Shown piece after piece: positions 1 through 12,000 of a stretch of 64,000 nucleotides of DNA. Origin of the DNA: Metridium senile (lineage: Eukaryota > Cnidaria > Anthozoa > Actiniaria > Metridiidae). Numbering within the stretch: position 1 is the stretch's first letter; each line of letters starts with the position of its first letter. Location of the stretch: the NCBI GenBank assembly GCA_949775045.1, contig OX459100.1, forward strand, positions 18,797,268-18,861,267. The letters are read 5' to 3'. The translations under genes were made by a program, and so were the position numbers. The notes under the pieces are model-generated. The model searched no databases. It saw only the letters and a list, made by a program, of their open reading frames with translations, and was not told the DNA's origin.

Positions 1-1251
1 TTTATGAGGGTTTAAAGCTAGACAATTAAAACCTTTTTGCGTGAGTCTTTGTTTACTTAAACTTAACAGGATTAAATGGTCGTTATCTGATTTGACATCA
101 GAAGAGTATAATTGATAGAATAGTTGTAGACGTTGAATGACATGCAATGTATAGTGAATGGATATTTGCTCATTAGAATATCGAATATTTATCCTACTTC
201 GACAACTTGTTATCTTATAATGGAGCAAGGGTTTAAATTGTCGAGATAGGATCAATTACAATGTTGTGTGAAAATCACTCAGTTTGAAACGATCACTGAT
301 GAAGGTCTAAGTGTAGATCGAAACGTCTGAATAAATTTAACCAAAATCAGGCCAGAGTCAAACCAATTTGTATTTTACAATGTTGTGTGAGATGGAATGT
401 GTTTTAAGGACGGGAGAGCATGCATACCAGAAGCTACGATGTAGTAGGAGTTACTAGTTATCTTATAATAGAGCAAGGGTTTGAATTGTCGAGATAGGAT
501 CAAATACACTGTTGTGTGCGATGGAATGTGTTCGAAAGACGGGAGCCATGCATACCAGAAGCTACGATGTAGTAGGGGTTTAATAAATGAGAGGGGCAAA
601 TTGATGGTCAAAAGATCATGTGAAACTACTTCTGTGGGCTGCCTTTTCTTGAATGATCCTTTTCTTAAAATCATCATCATTATAACAGAAGTTCTTTCGC
701 TCCTCTTCCCCCCTCCCCCTCCTCTAGATCTCCCCTCTCAATTCCTCTACCATTGTCGTAATCGTTTTTATAGCCATTTTCATCTGTTATTGATCAACAA
801 GATAAAGCCGCTATTGTTGGACATGCTATATATCTTATTACATCAGGTGTGACCTTCAATCATGTTAAATATTTTGCAGTTCAGTCTCTCTATTAACTCT
901 TTTCAGTTCTTCCAAAAGTGGCAAACATTGTAACTCATTACAAGATTCTCATGAAGAATACTCGAAAAAAAGTTTTTCATCCATGCAGGAATTGACCTCG
1001 CGTTATTCAGATTGTTTAACCATCGAGCTAGCTACTGATGAGTACTTGATGGACGTTCTATAACACTACATAGTTAAGACTTGTTATGTGAATTTATCAA
1101 GCAATAGCTATAACAATAATGTATATATATGTCTTACGAAAACAAATATGAAACAGTAGACGATGAAATATTTTTAAAAGTGTTTCTTGATTATATACGA
1201 CTACAGTAGTGTGACATAGAGGAGCAGAGCGGTCATGGTATGAATTCTCAC
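1..1251. other. No gene recognised; putative sulfotransferase intron 1 and a local duplication
   Basis: If the sulfotransferase exon belongs to an intact gene, this stretch is its first intron. Within it, a segment around 209-280 recurs around 457-520, and the segment 376-451 recurs at 509-580 with a few changes, giving a diverged tandem duplication. Short open frames here follow the repeats and show no recognisable domain. Confidence 0.5.
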
Positions 1252-1411
1252 CTGATTTAGGCCACGAAGCAATGAATACATCACTATTCTTAGTTGTCAG
1301 AGTGCTAAACGCTTTCAGTATCTCTCTATTTGTCCCTGGAAAGTGCATGACTCCATCGATTTCTCTGAAAATCTCAGGATGTGTGTAGCTTGTTTGCTTG
1401 CAGTTCGACAT
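1252..1411 (-). CDS. Cytosolic sulfotransferase, first coding exon (partial gene)
   Basis: This exon starts at an ATG at 1411 and ends at a good splice donor (CAG|GTGAGA) after 53 codons plus one base (phase 1). The peptide ends in DVFIASWPKSG, which matches the 5'-PAPS-binding loop of cytosolic sulfotransferases (family consensus YPKSGTTW, loop residues K, S, G); the intron cuts the loop just before the usual TTW. Upstream residues HPEIFREIDGVMHFPG resemble the N-terminal part of SULT proteins. Members transfer sulfate from PAPS to hydroxyl or amine acceptors in the cytosol. No convincing second exon was found between 1 and 1251, so the rest of the gene should lie beyond the left edge. It could also be an isolated exon of a dead copy. 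The open frame continues upstream of the ATG without a better start. Confidence 0.7.
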
Positions 1412-1860
1412 GTTGGTCTGTGTTGAGGTATGCGATCGACAAGATCGTTTAATAACGATGACAGAAGAGCTAGCTACTATAGTTGAGTGATTTCGTGGGG
1501 TCAATATCCGTGCTAACTGATTCTGGGTTATTGAATAATCTTCTCAAGAGCTCAGATATTAAATTTTTATGAAAAAAGACACTTAATCTTGAAAGAAATT
1601 AAAACTTGAGAAGATTAAAAATAAAGAAGAACATTTTAATCATATTTGATAAGTGCGTCGCAAAATTTTGTTTTAAAGGTAACTGAATGACATGAATGTT
1701 GTTGGATTAAAATAGGGAAATTAATTATAGGAAAAAAGTGAAAACGTGAAGTTGATGGATGTCAATCAAACTGTGTTTACAAGACACATGGTGTTTTTAC
1801 TTCAGTCGGGTTGCGAAACATGTCTGAATCTGGAAGCTGAATTCCCACAATAACGTCTTA

Positions 1861-2138
1861 GTCGGCCGTTGGTCGGCATATAAGAAGTAGCCGTGGGTCG
1901 GCATAAAAGTAGTAGCCGTGGATCGGCAAGGGGCCGTGGGTTGGCAAAAAGAATTGAAGTAGCCGTGAGTCGGCAAAAAGATTTGAAGTAGCCGTGGGTC
2001 GGCATAAAACAAGTAGCCGTGGGTCGGCAAGGGGCCGCGGGTCGGCGTAAAAAAAAATACAAACATAGTAACAACACAGGCAAAACAAATAAATATATAA
2101 AAATAGAATGATAAAAAAACAGAGCCGTGGGTCTGCAA
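1861..2138. repeat. Degenerate tandem repeat, core GCCGTGGGTCGGCA
   Basis: About nine imperfect copies of a roughly 20-bp unit with the core GTAGCCGTGGGTCGGCA are spaced irregularly. The repeat makes frames on the minus strand look open (PTHGY-type repeats), but nothing else supports coding. Confidence 0.75.
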
Positions 2139-3473
2139 ATTGGTTGTTCAAACGTACATAGCCTACTCAGGGCCGGTTCGCTTATTTATGCTCTTCGGTC
2201 ATATTTATTTATTTTTTTCTCTGCGCTGCAATTTTTGTTTTGTTTCTCTTCCCATTTTTTATTTTTTTTATCTTATCATCTTGATCGTACATCCATCCTT
2301 CCGCCCAGTCGTGACCAGAAGGGTTATCTAAACTGCCTCCGGGCGGGTTCCTGGTCCGGCTCAGTTGGGGGGACCCTTCTGCGCTGCGTTTTATCTAGCT
2401 CTTAGTTCCGTACGTGATCCCTATACATCCCCTTCGCTTTGTTGCTAGATCTCCTGCGCAGATTTTTCGATTTTTTGCATCTACCACCTACATTTATGTC
2501 ACTTGCAGTTGGTCTGGTGTGATTGGATGGGTAACCCCCCCCCCCCCCCCCCCCCTTTAGCTGGGTCGGGCCAACCCCCTCGATCGACATGGTGTCATAG
2601 GGAAACAGCAGTAATAAACACATCTGATGGATGGAAGTACGTCCTTTTACTCGCACGACGCCGAATCGGAGGCAGCAGCGAGGATAAGGTTTACCCCTTG
2701 TGCCTTCCTTCTTTCCTCTCTTTTTCTTTTCTTTTTGAGTTTTGGGGAGAATATACCTTATTCACCATGTTAAGGTACTTTGTAGGTATTTGGTTGCTGT
2801 AACGAGTAATCGAAGCGAATAAAGCGTAGGTCTAATCTCTTTTCTCCCATAACTTAACCTTGCCGAGCTTTGAGCGGAGACAATCGGAGTGAGAATGGAG
2901 TACTATCATTTAATATATTTATATGTACCATTATTTCACTTATACACCGAACGCATTTCAAATCTTTTATCATTTATACCAAACACCGACGCAGCCTATA
3001 CTAGTTTAATCGCTAGTTTCCATTTTATCAATCAGCATAAAATGGACTTACAGCTACTAAAGTTGTTCAGTGCAGTTTTAAGCCAACTTAAATAAGTGGA
3101 GCGTGCTGATCTTAAGCTTAATCTTCACTGATCGGCAAGTAAAAGGCCATAAGCGGATCGACAATAGCTCAATAAAGAATAAAAAACGTAAAACTGTTCG
3201 TCTAATGTGAATATTTAATTTCAAGGCTCTTGTCGTCAACTTTAGCCTCTATAACATGTAATAGTTTGTTTAGAATTTAAATACCGTACACATTATCAAC
3301 TGTATATACGTATCAAATACGTATCAACTGTATATACGTATCAAACAATACAGTGACGTATTCTGTTATGGTTTTGCCAACCAACCATTGTTATTAGAAC
3401 AAAGACAATTAAAATATGTATTGTGAAAATGGTTGGAAAGTTAGCATCGCAATACCGACACTTAACAATAGAA

Positions 3474-3777
3474 ATACATACCTATATTTCAATAATCGTC
3501 GCAATCAAAGCTGCAGTCTACACTGTGAAGCTTGCAAAGGATGTCGGTATTTCTTCTCGTGTTATCGATTTATTCATAGCATATTTTGGTTGTACGTGTT
3601 TGTGATATATGACCATAACAAGTTATTGTTGTGGTAGATATAAATACAAATATTTCTTTATAAAACGTACGTGCAATAAACCACAATTTAAGTTTATATT
3701 ACCGACATCCTTTGCAGGCTTCAGAGTGTGGACTGTAGCTTCGGCCGCGACAACGATTTTTGAAATCGGTGTATATT
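3474..3777. mobile_element. Palindromic MITE, family 1, copy 1
   Basis: The left arm (from about 3474, CTATATTTCAATAATCG) is mirrored by the right arm ending at about 3777 (CGATTTTTGAAATCGGTG), with the segment around CTGCAGTC-TACACTGTG-AAGC inverted between them. A related copy is at 35920-36190. No protein is encoded; it is a non-autonomous DNA element. Confidence 0.7.
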
Positions 3778-4206
3778 GAAACACTTCAACGGCCGTAGTC
3801 AAATTGTAAAGAATATATTACACGTTATCGAGGCTGAGGTTGTGGACGAGAACCGTGAAAAGATCTATTTGATATCCAGATGAACAAATAACTGTTTTTG
3901 GATGAGGGGGACTGAAACTACCAGGGCTGGTTACTCAGTAACTGGTATCCATGGTAGTACCGCCATTTTGATTACCCAGAAATCAACAATCCTATATAAT
4001 TCCATTTCACTTGTGACCGCAAGACGAACAAATCGACCTAAAAAATCGTCTAAAGACGGATTCAAATTGTCGCCTTAATATTGTGTTCGTCCTATTGCGC
4101 CACCAGACGTCCGTCACAAGACGATTTATCCGTCCAGACGGTTTGTCCGCTGAGAAAACGCCAGGTGATCTCGCTTTGAAGCTCGCTAAGGATTGTGTAT
4201 GCACCT

Positions 4207-4647
4207 ATCAATGTATTGCCCCAACAGGGGGAGTGCGGCCAAAGTCGGGCTATTGAACATAAACTTTGCCCGTACCTGGGGCTGCTCGATGTTTTTTGAC
4301 GATTTCATCACAAGTTATGCGTCCACAACAGTAAATATATGAGTAAGTATATGAATTTGACGTCCCCAGGACACGGACTATTGACAAAAAGATGTGGAAA
4401 ATGTCAATAGCCCATGTTTATCCTGCAGAGCAGGCATTCTTTTCGCTTTTTTGAGAATTTAGGATCTTGGGCTTCCTGTGTTAATTTTTTGACCGCGCGA
4501 AATATGGAGCTTAGCCAAAAATGGAGCCCGTTTAAAACAGGAAGCCCAAAACCCGATTTTTCCCAAAAAACCCAAATTAAAGAACGCCTGTTTTGCAGGC
4601 TACCCATGGGTTTGCCCGCACTCCCCCCGTTGGAGCAAGACATTGAT
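4207..4647. mobile_element. Inverted-repeat MITE of about 440 bp
   Basis: Outer arms (ATCAATGT...CAACAGGGGGAGTGCGG at 4207-4239) are inverted at 4613-4647, and inner arms (GCAGGC..TTCTTT near 4430) are inverted at about 4579-4602. The inner arm also resembles the hairpin at 9661-9811, suggesting a common family. Confidence 0.65.
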
Positions 4648-4972
4648 ATAATTGCATTATCAAAACGAACAGTTCCAAAATGGCGGCTAGAGACAGCAAT
4701 GCTCTCGGTTACTTTCATGGCATTTGCGTTTTGTTTTTATTCTTTTTTATTGCTTATATAATAGAGCAGCAGAGAGCTTTTCTTATCCAAGTTACATATA
4801 TATTTTTTAATGTAGAGTTATGTTAAGAACGTATTTATAGACTGGGTTAATTAACAGGGGAAACAGCTCTCGAACGACGCCATCTTGGAACTGTTGGCGC
4901 TGCGACACAAATGCTTCTGATTGGCTTATACTAACCGGAAGTGCGCCTGGTGGATATTGACATGGTTTATCG

Positions 4973-5025
4973 ACCTCGTCCCAAGGGCCCTCTCCCTTCG
5001 TTTCGAGGGCCCTGGTAACGAGGTT
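4973..5025. repeat. Short hairpin with GGGCCCT arms
   Basis: CCTCGTCCCAAGGGCCCT is inverted as AGGGCCCTGGTAACGAGG. A related hairpin is present at 9352-9426. Confidence 0.6.
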
Positions 5026-5102
5026 TGATGGTTTATACAAAACAGCAACCAACAAGGTACGTAGAATCATTAGTATTTATTTGAATCATGCAGAATCACT
5101 AC

Positions 5103-5279
5103 ACCAAATCGGCTAACGCGTTGCTATGTATGTTTCCACCCAATTCAAAACCTCTGGAAATAAAAACTTTTGTTTCAAAAAATTCCACGTGATATCGGAA
5201 TACATAAGACAAAGAATCTTATTCCCAAAAGATTTGAATTGGGTGGAAACATACATAGCAACGCGTTAGCCGATTTGGT
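5103..5279. mobile_element. Palindromic MITE of 177 bp
   Basis: Arms of about 45 bp (ACCAAATCGGCTAACGCGTT at the left end) are perfectly inverted at the right end (AACGCGTTAGCCGATTTGGT). Confidence 0.75.
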
Positions 5280-6014
5280 CTATTACAAATCACCTAGAAA
5301 ACTTACTAACAAACAAACAATACAACGCAAACCTGCGGCTGTAACAAACAATCTTAAATAACGCTAACATCATAATAGAACATTAATTCCAGTAACCCTA
5401 TTTCCATGGTAACAGTTCACATGGTAACAGTTTCTTGAAGAACGGCATCCCTGGAAACGGTTTCCATAGCAGCATTTTCCTCAGTAACAACTTTAATTGT
5501 TTAACAATAACAAGAGTTCCTACGACTGTTGGAACTGTTGAAACCTTCATTTGTAAAACTTGAAGAGATGCTTATTAACTTTTATTTTATTTTGTCCTTA
5601 CTGATGAAGAAGACTTGCTCAAATCTACGGCACTAAAATAGCCAGGTTGTAAAATAGCCAAGTATCAACTGTTCGTCCTAGTCTTAACTCGACCGATATT
5701 TACCACAGGTATCCCAAAGCCATTTACAGATTGTTTTCCGTTATGTTTTCCGATTATAACATTATTCTTTTCCCAGATTCTGCACATTGCAATCTAGTGA
5801 CCACCGCTGGACAGCAATAGTGCAGGCGCTGGAAATGTGAATGATCAAGACATCATTCAGTGTCAATTCATTTGTCCTAAATCCATTGTATTCGTCATTT
5901 CCCTCTTCACTTGCCGATGAAACAAAATCTATTCTGTTTTGAACTTAATAACCAAACAATAACTAAAGTTAGCGATAAAAACGGTTGATAGAGTTGTTTT
6001 CATTAACCAGTGAA

Positions 6015-6185
6015 ATCAAATAACAAAACAACACAATGGAATTAAGTTGAATTAAAGAGTGATACACTATAGGGCGTTTCACGGATTATTAATGAAAACC
6101 ACTTATAGAGCTGTTATAAAACCACTTTTTACTGCATCACTCTATAATGCACCTTAATTCTATTGTTCTTTTGTAGTTATTTGAT
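6015..6185. mobile_element. Palindromic MITE of about 170 bp
   Basis: The left arm ATCAAATAAC..GGAATTAAG..AGAGTGAT is inverted at the right end with a few mismatches. Confidence 0.6.
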
Positions 6186-6195
6186 CACACTTGAA

Positions 6196-6518
6196 CTAAT
6201 ACACGGGTAGTCTCCTGCGCAGACGATTATAGTGTCGGATATTCTACCCACTAAGAGCGGCTGCGCAGAAGGCTAATACACGGGTAGTCTCCTGCGCAGA
6301 CGATTTTAGTGTCGGATATTCTTCCTACTAAGAGCAGCTGCGCAGAAGGCTAATACACGGGTAGTCTCCTGCGCAGACGATTTTAGTGTCGGATATTTTT
6401 CCTACTAAGAGCGGCTGCGCAGAAGGCTAATATCACGGGTAGTCTCCTGCGCAGACGATTATAGTGTCGGATATTCTTCCTACTAAGAGCGGCTGCGCAG
6501 AAGCCGCTAATACACGGG
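6196..6518. repeat. 77-bp tandem repeat, four units
   Basis: Four head-to-tail units start at about 6196, 6273, 6350 and 6427; the next start is at about 6507. Each contains CTAATACACGGGTAGTCTCC, two TGCGCAG boxes and GTGTCGGATATT. Units differ by only a few bases, so amplification is recent. Confidence 0.85.
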
Positions 6519-6758
6519 TTAATGAGAACAACTCTAATAAATAGAGTGAAGGCACTATATACCCGCGAAACACATATTGGACTAATGCACCTTAATGGTC
6601 ATTTACAGCGTCCGTACAAGAACTTAGTGAACGTAATAATAGTATACGCTAAACCAGTTTTCTTTTGCGGTTCGTTTATCAAAAAGTACGCACTAAATAG
6701 TCATGTTTTTTCATTGAACGGCCGAAGTAAAATCCCTCCTTGAAATAGATATTAGACT

Positions 6759-6893
6759 AAGGGGCTGTTTATATGAAAGCGAGTTGTCCCTGCTAGCCTG
6801 GATAACTCTTTTGTTTTGTATTCCCCGGGGGACTCAAAACAATAGAGTTATCCCGGCTAGCAGGGACAACTCGCTTCCATATAAACAGGCCCT
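6759..6893. mobile_element. Near-perfect palindromic MITE, family 2, copy 1
   Basis: The arms AGGGGCTGTTTATATG..GCGAGTTG..CTGCTAGCC are inverted around a CCCCGGGG centre. A second copy is at 23829-23960. Confidence 0.8.
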
Positions 6894-7309
6894 GATACAC
6901 CTTATTATAGTCTGCTAGTTCTGTTTTTTTCTTTTGTGTCTATTTGTCTATAACACTGATTTTGTTTCACAAGTTTAGTGCCTTCACTCTACTCTCTACT
7001 TTTGAAAGTGTTTAACGGTATAAAAAGAGAACTAAACTCAACGAACTAAACGGTCTTAACCCCTAATAAAACGACATATTAACAAAGCGCTCTTGCAGTC
7101 AGTGGGTTGTTTTTCTGAGACTGAACAAAGAGCTGCCACTTGAGTCTTTGATGTTATTTCTCAACTAGTACCAATAGAATACAAACATTAAAAGCGTACA
7201 AGATAGAGCACAAAAACCATGAAATAAGGTCAAAATAGTCACTACCTTGCTTATTTACCCATTTCAGATCACGTGATGCTACCCTTGGGAGTTGATTCTT
7301 TCACATGTA

Positions 7310-7478
7310 AAGCCTGGTTCACACGGCATCATAATCATAGTCATTAGAAATGGAGAAGTTTACATTTTGCTTATCATTATGACTATGATTATGACGTTAT
7401 GTCGCACGTGTGAACCGTACAATCTTAGTCGTAAACGTAGTTATGATTATGATTATGACGCCGTGTCAACCAGGCTTA
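7310..7478. mobile_element. Palindromic MITE with AAGCCTGGTTCACACGG ends
   Basis: AGCCTGGTTCACACGGC at the left end is inverted as GCCGTGTCAACCAGGCTT at the right end; the interior is ATTATGACTATG-rich. Confidence 0.75.
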
Positions 7479-7758
7479 AATGTTATAACACGTTCATCAT
7501 AAATAGCCGTTCACCAATAACCATTGAAAGACAATATTATTTGGTAGTAACTAGTTATTTTTTTATGTATTTCATGGATATAGAGTACAAGCTTTAAAAG
7601 CGCGCAACATAAATAGTACTAAATCGTGATATTTTATGCTAATTCTATTGTTTTCTATTGTTTTGTACTATTTAGTACTAAATAGTGGTAAGTGTTGCGC
7701 ACATTTGTTGATTGTAATCTATAGTGTTTGTGTTACTACCACTGAAATACACCTTTCC

Positions 7759-7964
7759 GGAATAGTCTCCTTCACAGTTCCCTGCGCCATCATGAAAGGT
7801 AGCCGGGCCTTTGCATCGAAGCGAGACGAACGTTGAAAGCATGTTAATAATTGTCCGGTAAGGTCTTTAAAGGTCTCTATCATTGCAAGCTCAACGTTCG
7901 TCTCGTTTCGATGCAAAGGCCAGGCTACCTTTCAAGATGGCGCAGGGAACAGGGGACTATTCTA
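7759..7964. mobile_element. Palindromic MITE of about 205 bp
   Basis: Left arm GTTCCCTGCGCCATCATGAAAG, followed by AACGTTCGTCTCGCTT-type sequence, is inverted at the right, ending CTTTCAAGATGGCGCAGGGA. Open frames within it mirror each other. Confidence 0.75.
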
Positions 7965-8007
7965 TTGTTTGCTATTTAGTACTAAATAGTGATATGTTTT
8001 GCACGCT

Positions 8008-8013
8008 TTTATT
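8008..8013 (-). terminator. Candidate poly(A) signal of gene B
   Basis: AATAAA on the minus strand lies about 120 bp after the stop codon of the four-exon receptor gene. It is the first hexamer seen downstream; cleavage there is inferred. Confidence 0.4.
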
Positions 8014-8134
8014 GTTTGTACTCTATATTGTTTGCGCTCTAACTACCACCGAATGACACTGAATAGTGTTATCTCTAGTGGTCAGTTTGGAAACTATTTC
8101 CATTAGTGTTTGTATTCTACGATAGATAATGCCA

Positions 8135-9063
8135 TCATATGTTGGACGTTGACGACGAGAAAGACACAAACTTTTTCACACTACCCCCCTGGTGTACGCT
8201 GTGGTAGACTGCTTTACCGCTGCGCACATTATAGGCGCCGAGCTCCATCGACGTAGGACGCATGTCATCTAGCTGAAGCACATCCGGGGACTCTGAATTC
8301 ATTGAATGACGGTAGATTTCAATATCCGGGATACTGCGCTTGTTGCGACACTGTCGACACATCAGACAGTTGACGTAGGTTCTGCCAGATCGTCTCATAA
8401 TCAAAACGACGACGACGATGAGTAGTAGGAATAGCGCAACGACTGACGCCACTACTAAGATGACGAACTTCTCGCTGTATTCATAGGCTGTCACGCGCGT
8501 GACATGAGCAACGCTGCCGTTACGCCATTTGTAGGTGATAACTGAAGAAGGTGGGTGGCGTGACGGGCCGATTGTAGGTGATGTGTCTGTTTTATCTTTG
8601 TTAGTAATGGACGAATGCACCGTCACGCCAGTTTTATCAGACGAGATAGATGACTTGATAGTCGTCTTGGAACCATTCTTGACATTATGCTTGACGACAG
8701 AGGTCACGTGAGTACGGTTGTCATGCGTCGATATTGTGGTGGTGACAGTCACGTGACCCCCATGAGAACCGTCCGGTCGTACCGTGGGTGCCAGTGTCGT
8801 CATAGTGGTCGGGGTTCCTGGTGTTGGGCTTTTACTCCCACCAGACCCCCATGCGGTTGGAACGAACGGAGGATGACTGGGTTCTGGTCGAGTGGGCGGT
8901 GGGTTGACAAGTCTGCATGCTGATTGTATTATACTCGCTCGATGTGTTGATCGTTCGTGGGTACCGAAGCACTCTAGAGGACCGAGGGTAAACATGGACT
9001 CGGCTGCTTCATCTTTGAACTGTAACATTGTGACGGGAAGAGCGTTCTTGTCTGTAAGGTAAC
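8135..9063 (-). CDS. Gene B exon 4: end of fibrinogen-like domain, stalk, TM, tail
   Basis: The acceptor is CCGTTGTAG|GTTACC, and the first two bases complete a Gly codon left by exon 3. The exon encodes YLTDKNALPVTM, then FTLGPLECFG, which aligns with gene A's [11 protein letters not shown] long Thr/Ser stalk with several N-x-S/T sites follows, then the membrane helix KFVILVVASVVALFLL and a basic stop-transfer MRRSGR. The stop is TGA at 8135. Confidence 0.88.
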
Positions 9064-12000
9064 CTACAACGGATTGATAAGATTAACTTTCTATCTAATT
9101 GAAATAATATTTGAAAAAGGTTATTCATCGGCGTGGATATGAGAAAAGTAGGAACTGTTATTCGTTTGTCCCATGAATGTCAAAGGTTGGGTTACTGAAG
9201 GCGAAAAGCCATTCCTTGATGGAAATAAGAATAGTATGCTAGCAATGTATTTTTAGACGAATAACCCGAAAAATCAAATTTAATTGAAGCTCCTTCAAAA
9301 TATACAAAAGGTCTGAAAAACAAACGAAATTGACATTAGGGGTTTTTTTTCAACCTCGTTCCCAGGGCCCTCTTTCTTCATTTCCAGCCCACCCAAAAGC
9401 GAAGGGAAAGGGCCCTGGGAACGAGTTTTTTTCTTTAATCAATCAAGTAGATTGCTAGGAATTTATTTAGAAACTTTTACGCGTCTCAACCGTAACCATT
9501 TTATGGACACCTCGAGCGAAAGCCTATAAAGTCAGCTATAGTATAGTCTGCCCCACAGCTGTGTTTAGCCTTGTCACGTAACGTAACGAGGGAGTGTTGC
9601 GTGACGAGACTAAACACGGCTGCGGGGGAGACTAACTATGGTAGTAATTCAGTTGATGTTTAGCCTGCAAAACATGCGTTCTTTTGGGTTAAGTAAAAAA
9701 TCGGGTTTTGGTCTTCCTGTGTTGAACGGGCCCCATGTTTCTCGCGGGTATCACGACGACACAGGAACCCCAAAATTCGATTTTTCCCCAAAATCCAAAA
9801 GAACGCCTGTAGTTGAACTAAATAGTTACCTGCATCTTCGCGCCACTTAGCATCGCCAATATCACAGTTACATAGCTTCCTCGGATCATCACATGTTCTA
9901 CTAACACCACAAGCACACATGTGCCCGTTGCTAGGGGCTCCACCCCAGTAACTATGCACGGTACCTGAGCCTGAAACCCACTGCGCAGTCGCAGGACCAA
10001 CAGGAGCGTTAAGAATCTTTGACTTGAAGCAATTAAAACGGATGTGCTGACGGCAACGTGTGCTCTTCTTGACCAAGGCTCTCATACTGGCCATGTCAGC
10101 TTGGTTGTAGGTAATGCGATGGAAGTAGAACCCGTTGTGCGGGCTTGCACCTTCTGGGACTAATTGCTTTTTCTGTTGAGACATGAACACATTAGAAGAT
10201 ATTACAAACGAATTAGGTTGTCTCTAACTAAATTTGATGTTTTTTGATTAGACGTTAAATTCTCTCGCGCTCGCAAACTTGTACAAATTCTACTGATGAA
10301 GGCTAAAGATTTAGCCGAAACGTTTGATTCAAAATCATCAAATTTAGTCAGAGACAACCTAATTCGTTTGTAAAATCATGAATCCTGACTACAACAATCA
10401 TACATTACAAGATAGCCTGATAAAACAACAACAGCAACAACAACAACAACAACAACAGCAACAGCAACGTTTCCATAGGACCTAGAATTTGCAAGAGATT
10501 ACAATTTACAAATAGAAAATTACATGTACAGTAGGTACTGGCCCTAGCAAATAACTAAAAAGCTAAAAATGTGCTAGGACCAATAAAACAGACGATCTTT
10601 AGCTAGTCCTCTTCCTCCTGCGCCGGAAAGTAACGTGGAAAGAAGGAGATGGAAAGAAGAGGAGCGAAAGATCATATGTTTTCACAAGCTAATAGTCCTT
10701 TTCAGTTTTCGTCGTTCAACCTCAGCCTCGATAGTGCGTTATATATTATTTAGAATTTATTAAACAATTCACGTATATTTCGATAGCGTGTAATATATAC
10801 TTTAGAATTTGACTACAGCCCGTGGAATCTGTGTTTCAATATTGAAACACTTACAGATTCCACGGGCTGTAGTCAAATTCTAAAGTATATATTACAAGCT
10901 ATTGAAATGTACGTAAAATGTCCTATATAAGGGCACACGGTGATAATATTATATATGGAAGACCATTGTTTAGGAGAAGCATTGATATGTTAAAGAGAGA
11001 ACTGACGTCATCTGTTAGTGGTGCCGTTAGTGGTGCCGTTAAGTGGTGCCGTTAGTGGTGCTGTTAGTGGTACCGTTAGTGGTGCCGTTAGTGGTGCTTT
11101 TAGTGGTGCTGTTAGTGGTGCTTTTAGTGGTGCTGTTAGTGGTGCTGTTAGTGGTGCCGTTAGTGGTGCTGTTAGTGGTGCTGTTAGTGGTGCCGTTAGT
11201 GGTGCTGTTAGTGGTGCTGTTAGTGGTGCTGCTAGTGGTGCTGTTAGTGGTGCCGTTAGTGGTGCTGTTAGTGGTGCTGCTACCTACCATTTTATCATGA
11301 GTTATGATAGTCGCCGCAGACCTCGATGCCGTTACGTTACACAGAACTTCAAACGCGCTCAAAGGACCCTGTCCATCAGCATCTACAGTGCAGTAAGAAT
11401 CCTGCGATACACCCAAGGCCTTATAGTCGGCGCAGGTAGCTCTGTACAGCGGTATTTCGCAGTAGTTGCCATGGTAAAAGGTTCCTGTACATTCACATGA
11501 GTACTGTTCGCGATACTGTTTACATCGACCACCGTTGAGACATGGGTTGGGGTAACACACGGACTTGATTCTGCACTGATCAACGTCAACACCTATTAAA
11601 CCAGATTTCATCTTCTTTGGGAGTACCTTTGCACCGTTTACTTTTATATTATGCATGCACCCAATAAACCCAGTCCGTTGAGTCCCGCTTCCAATGTAAA
11701 CCTGATTTTCGAATTTCCCAAGAACTGCCAAACGTGGATTTGAATGACGTACTTCCGGTTTATCATCCAATAGGATCCAGAGTTCACGATGATCAACACC
11801 GGAAGCAAGGTCGTGCCACATGCCGTCGTCAAGGTTACTGCCTACGCTGATTTTGATTGGTGGACTGATACCAATTCGAACCTCGAGTTCTAAGGCTCCC
11901 GAGACAAGCCCGACGTAAACGCGAGCGTGGTCGCTCATTCTAAAAGCGATGATTCCATTGGCTGTGTAGGACCGGAAGCTAAGGCTAAATGTTAGGTTAT

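Larger units (their letters stand above)
2139..8006. other. Intergenic region rich in small palindromic elements
   Basis: No gene could be supported here. The stretch contains a 21-base C run (2535-2555), several hairpin-type MITEs listed separately, and a 77-bp tandem repeat. Short open frames lie mostly inside inverted-repeat arms. Confidence 0.5.

Noticed and set aside
4404..4761. Overlapping frames on both strands of about 105-115 residues
   Set aside because: They sit inside the inverted-repeat element at 4207-4647 and mirror one another.
11018..11500. Long plus-strand frames of VSGA or LVVL repeats
   Set aside because: They come from the 12-bp minisatellite (a multiple of three, so all frames stay open) plus the antisense of gene B exon 2.
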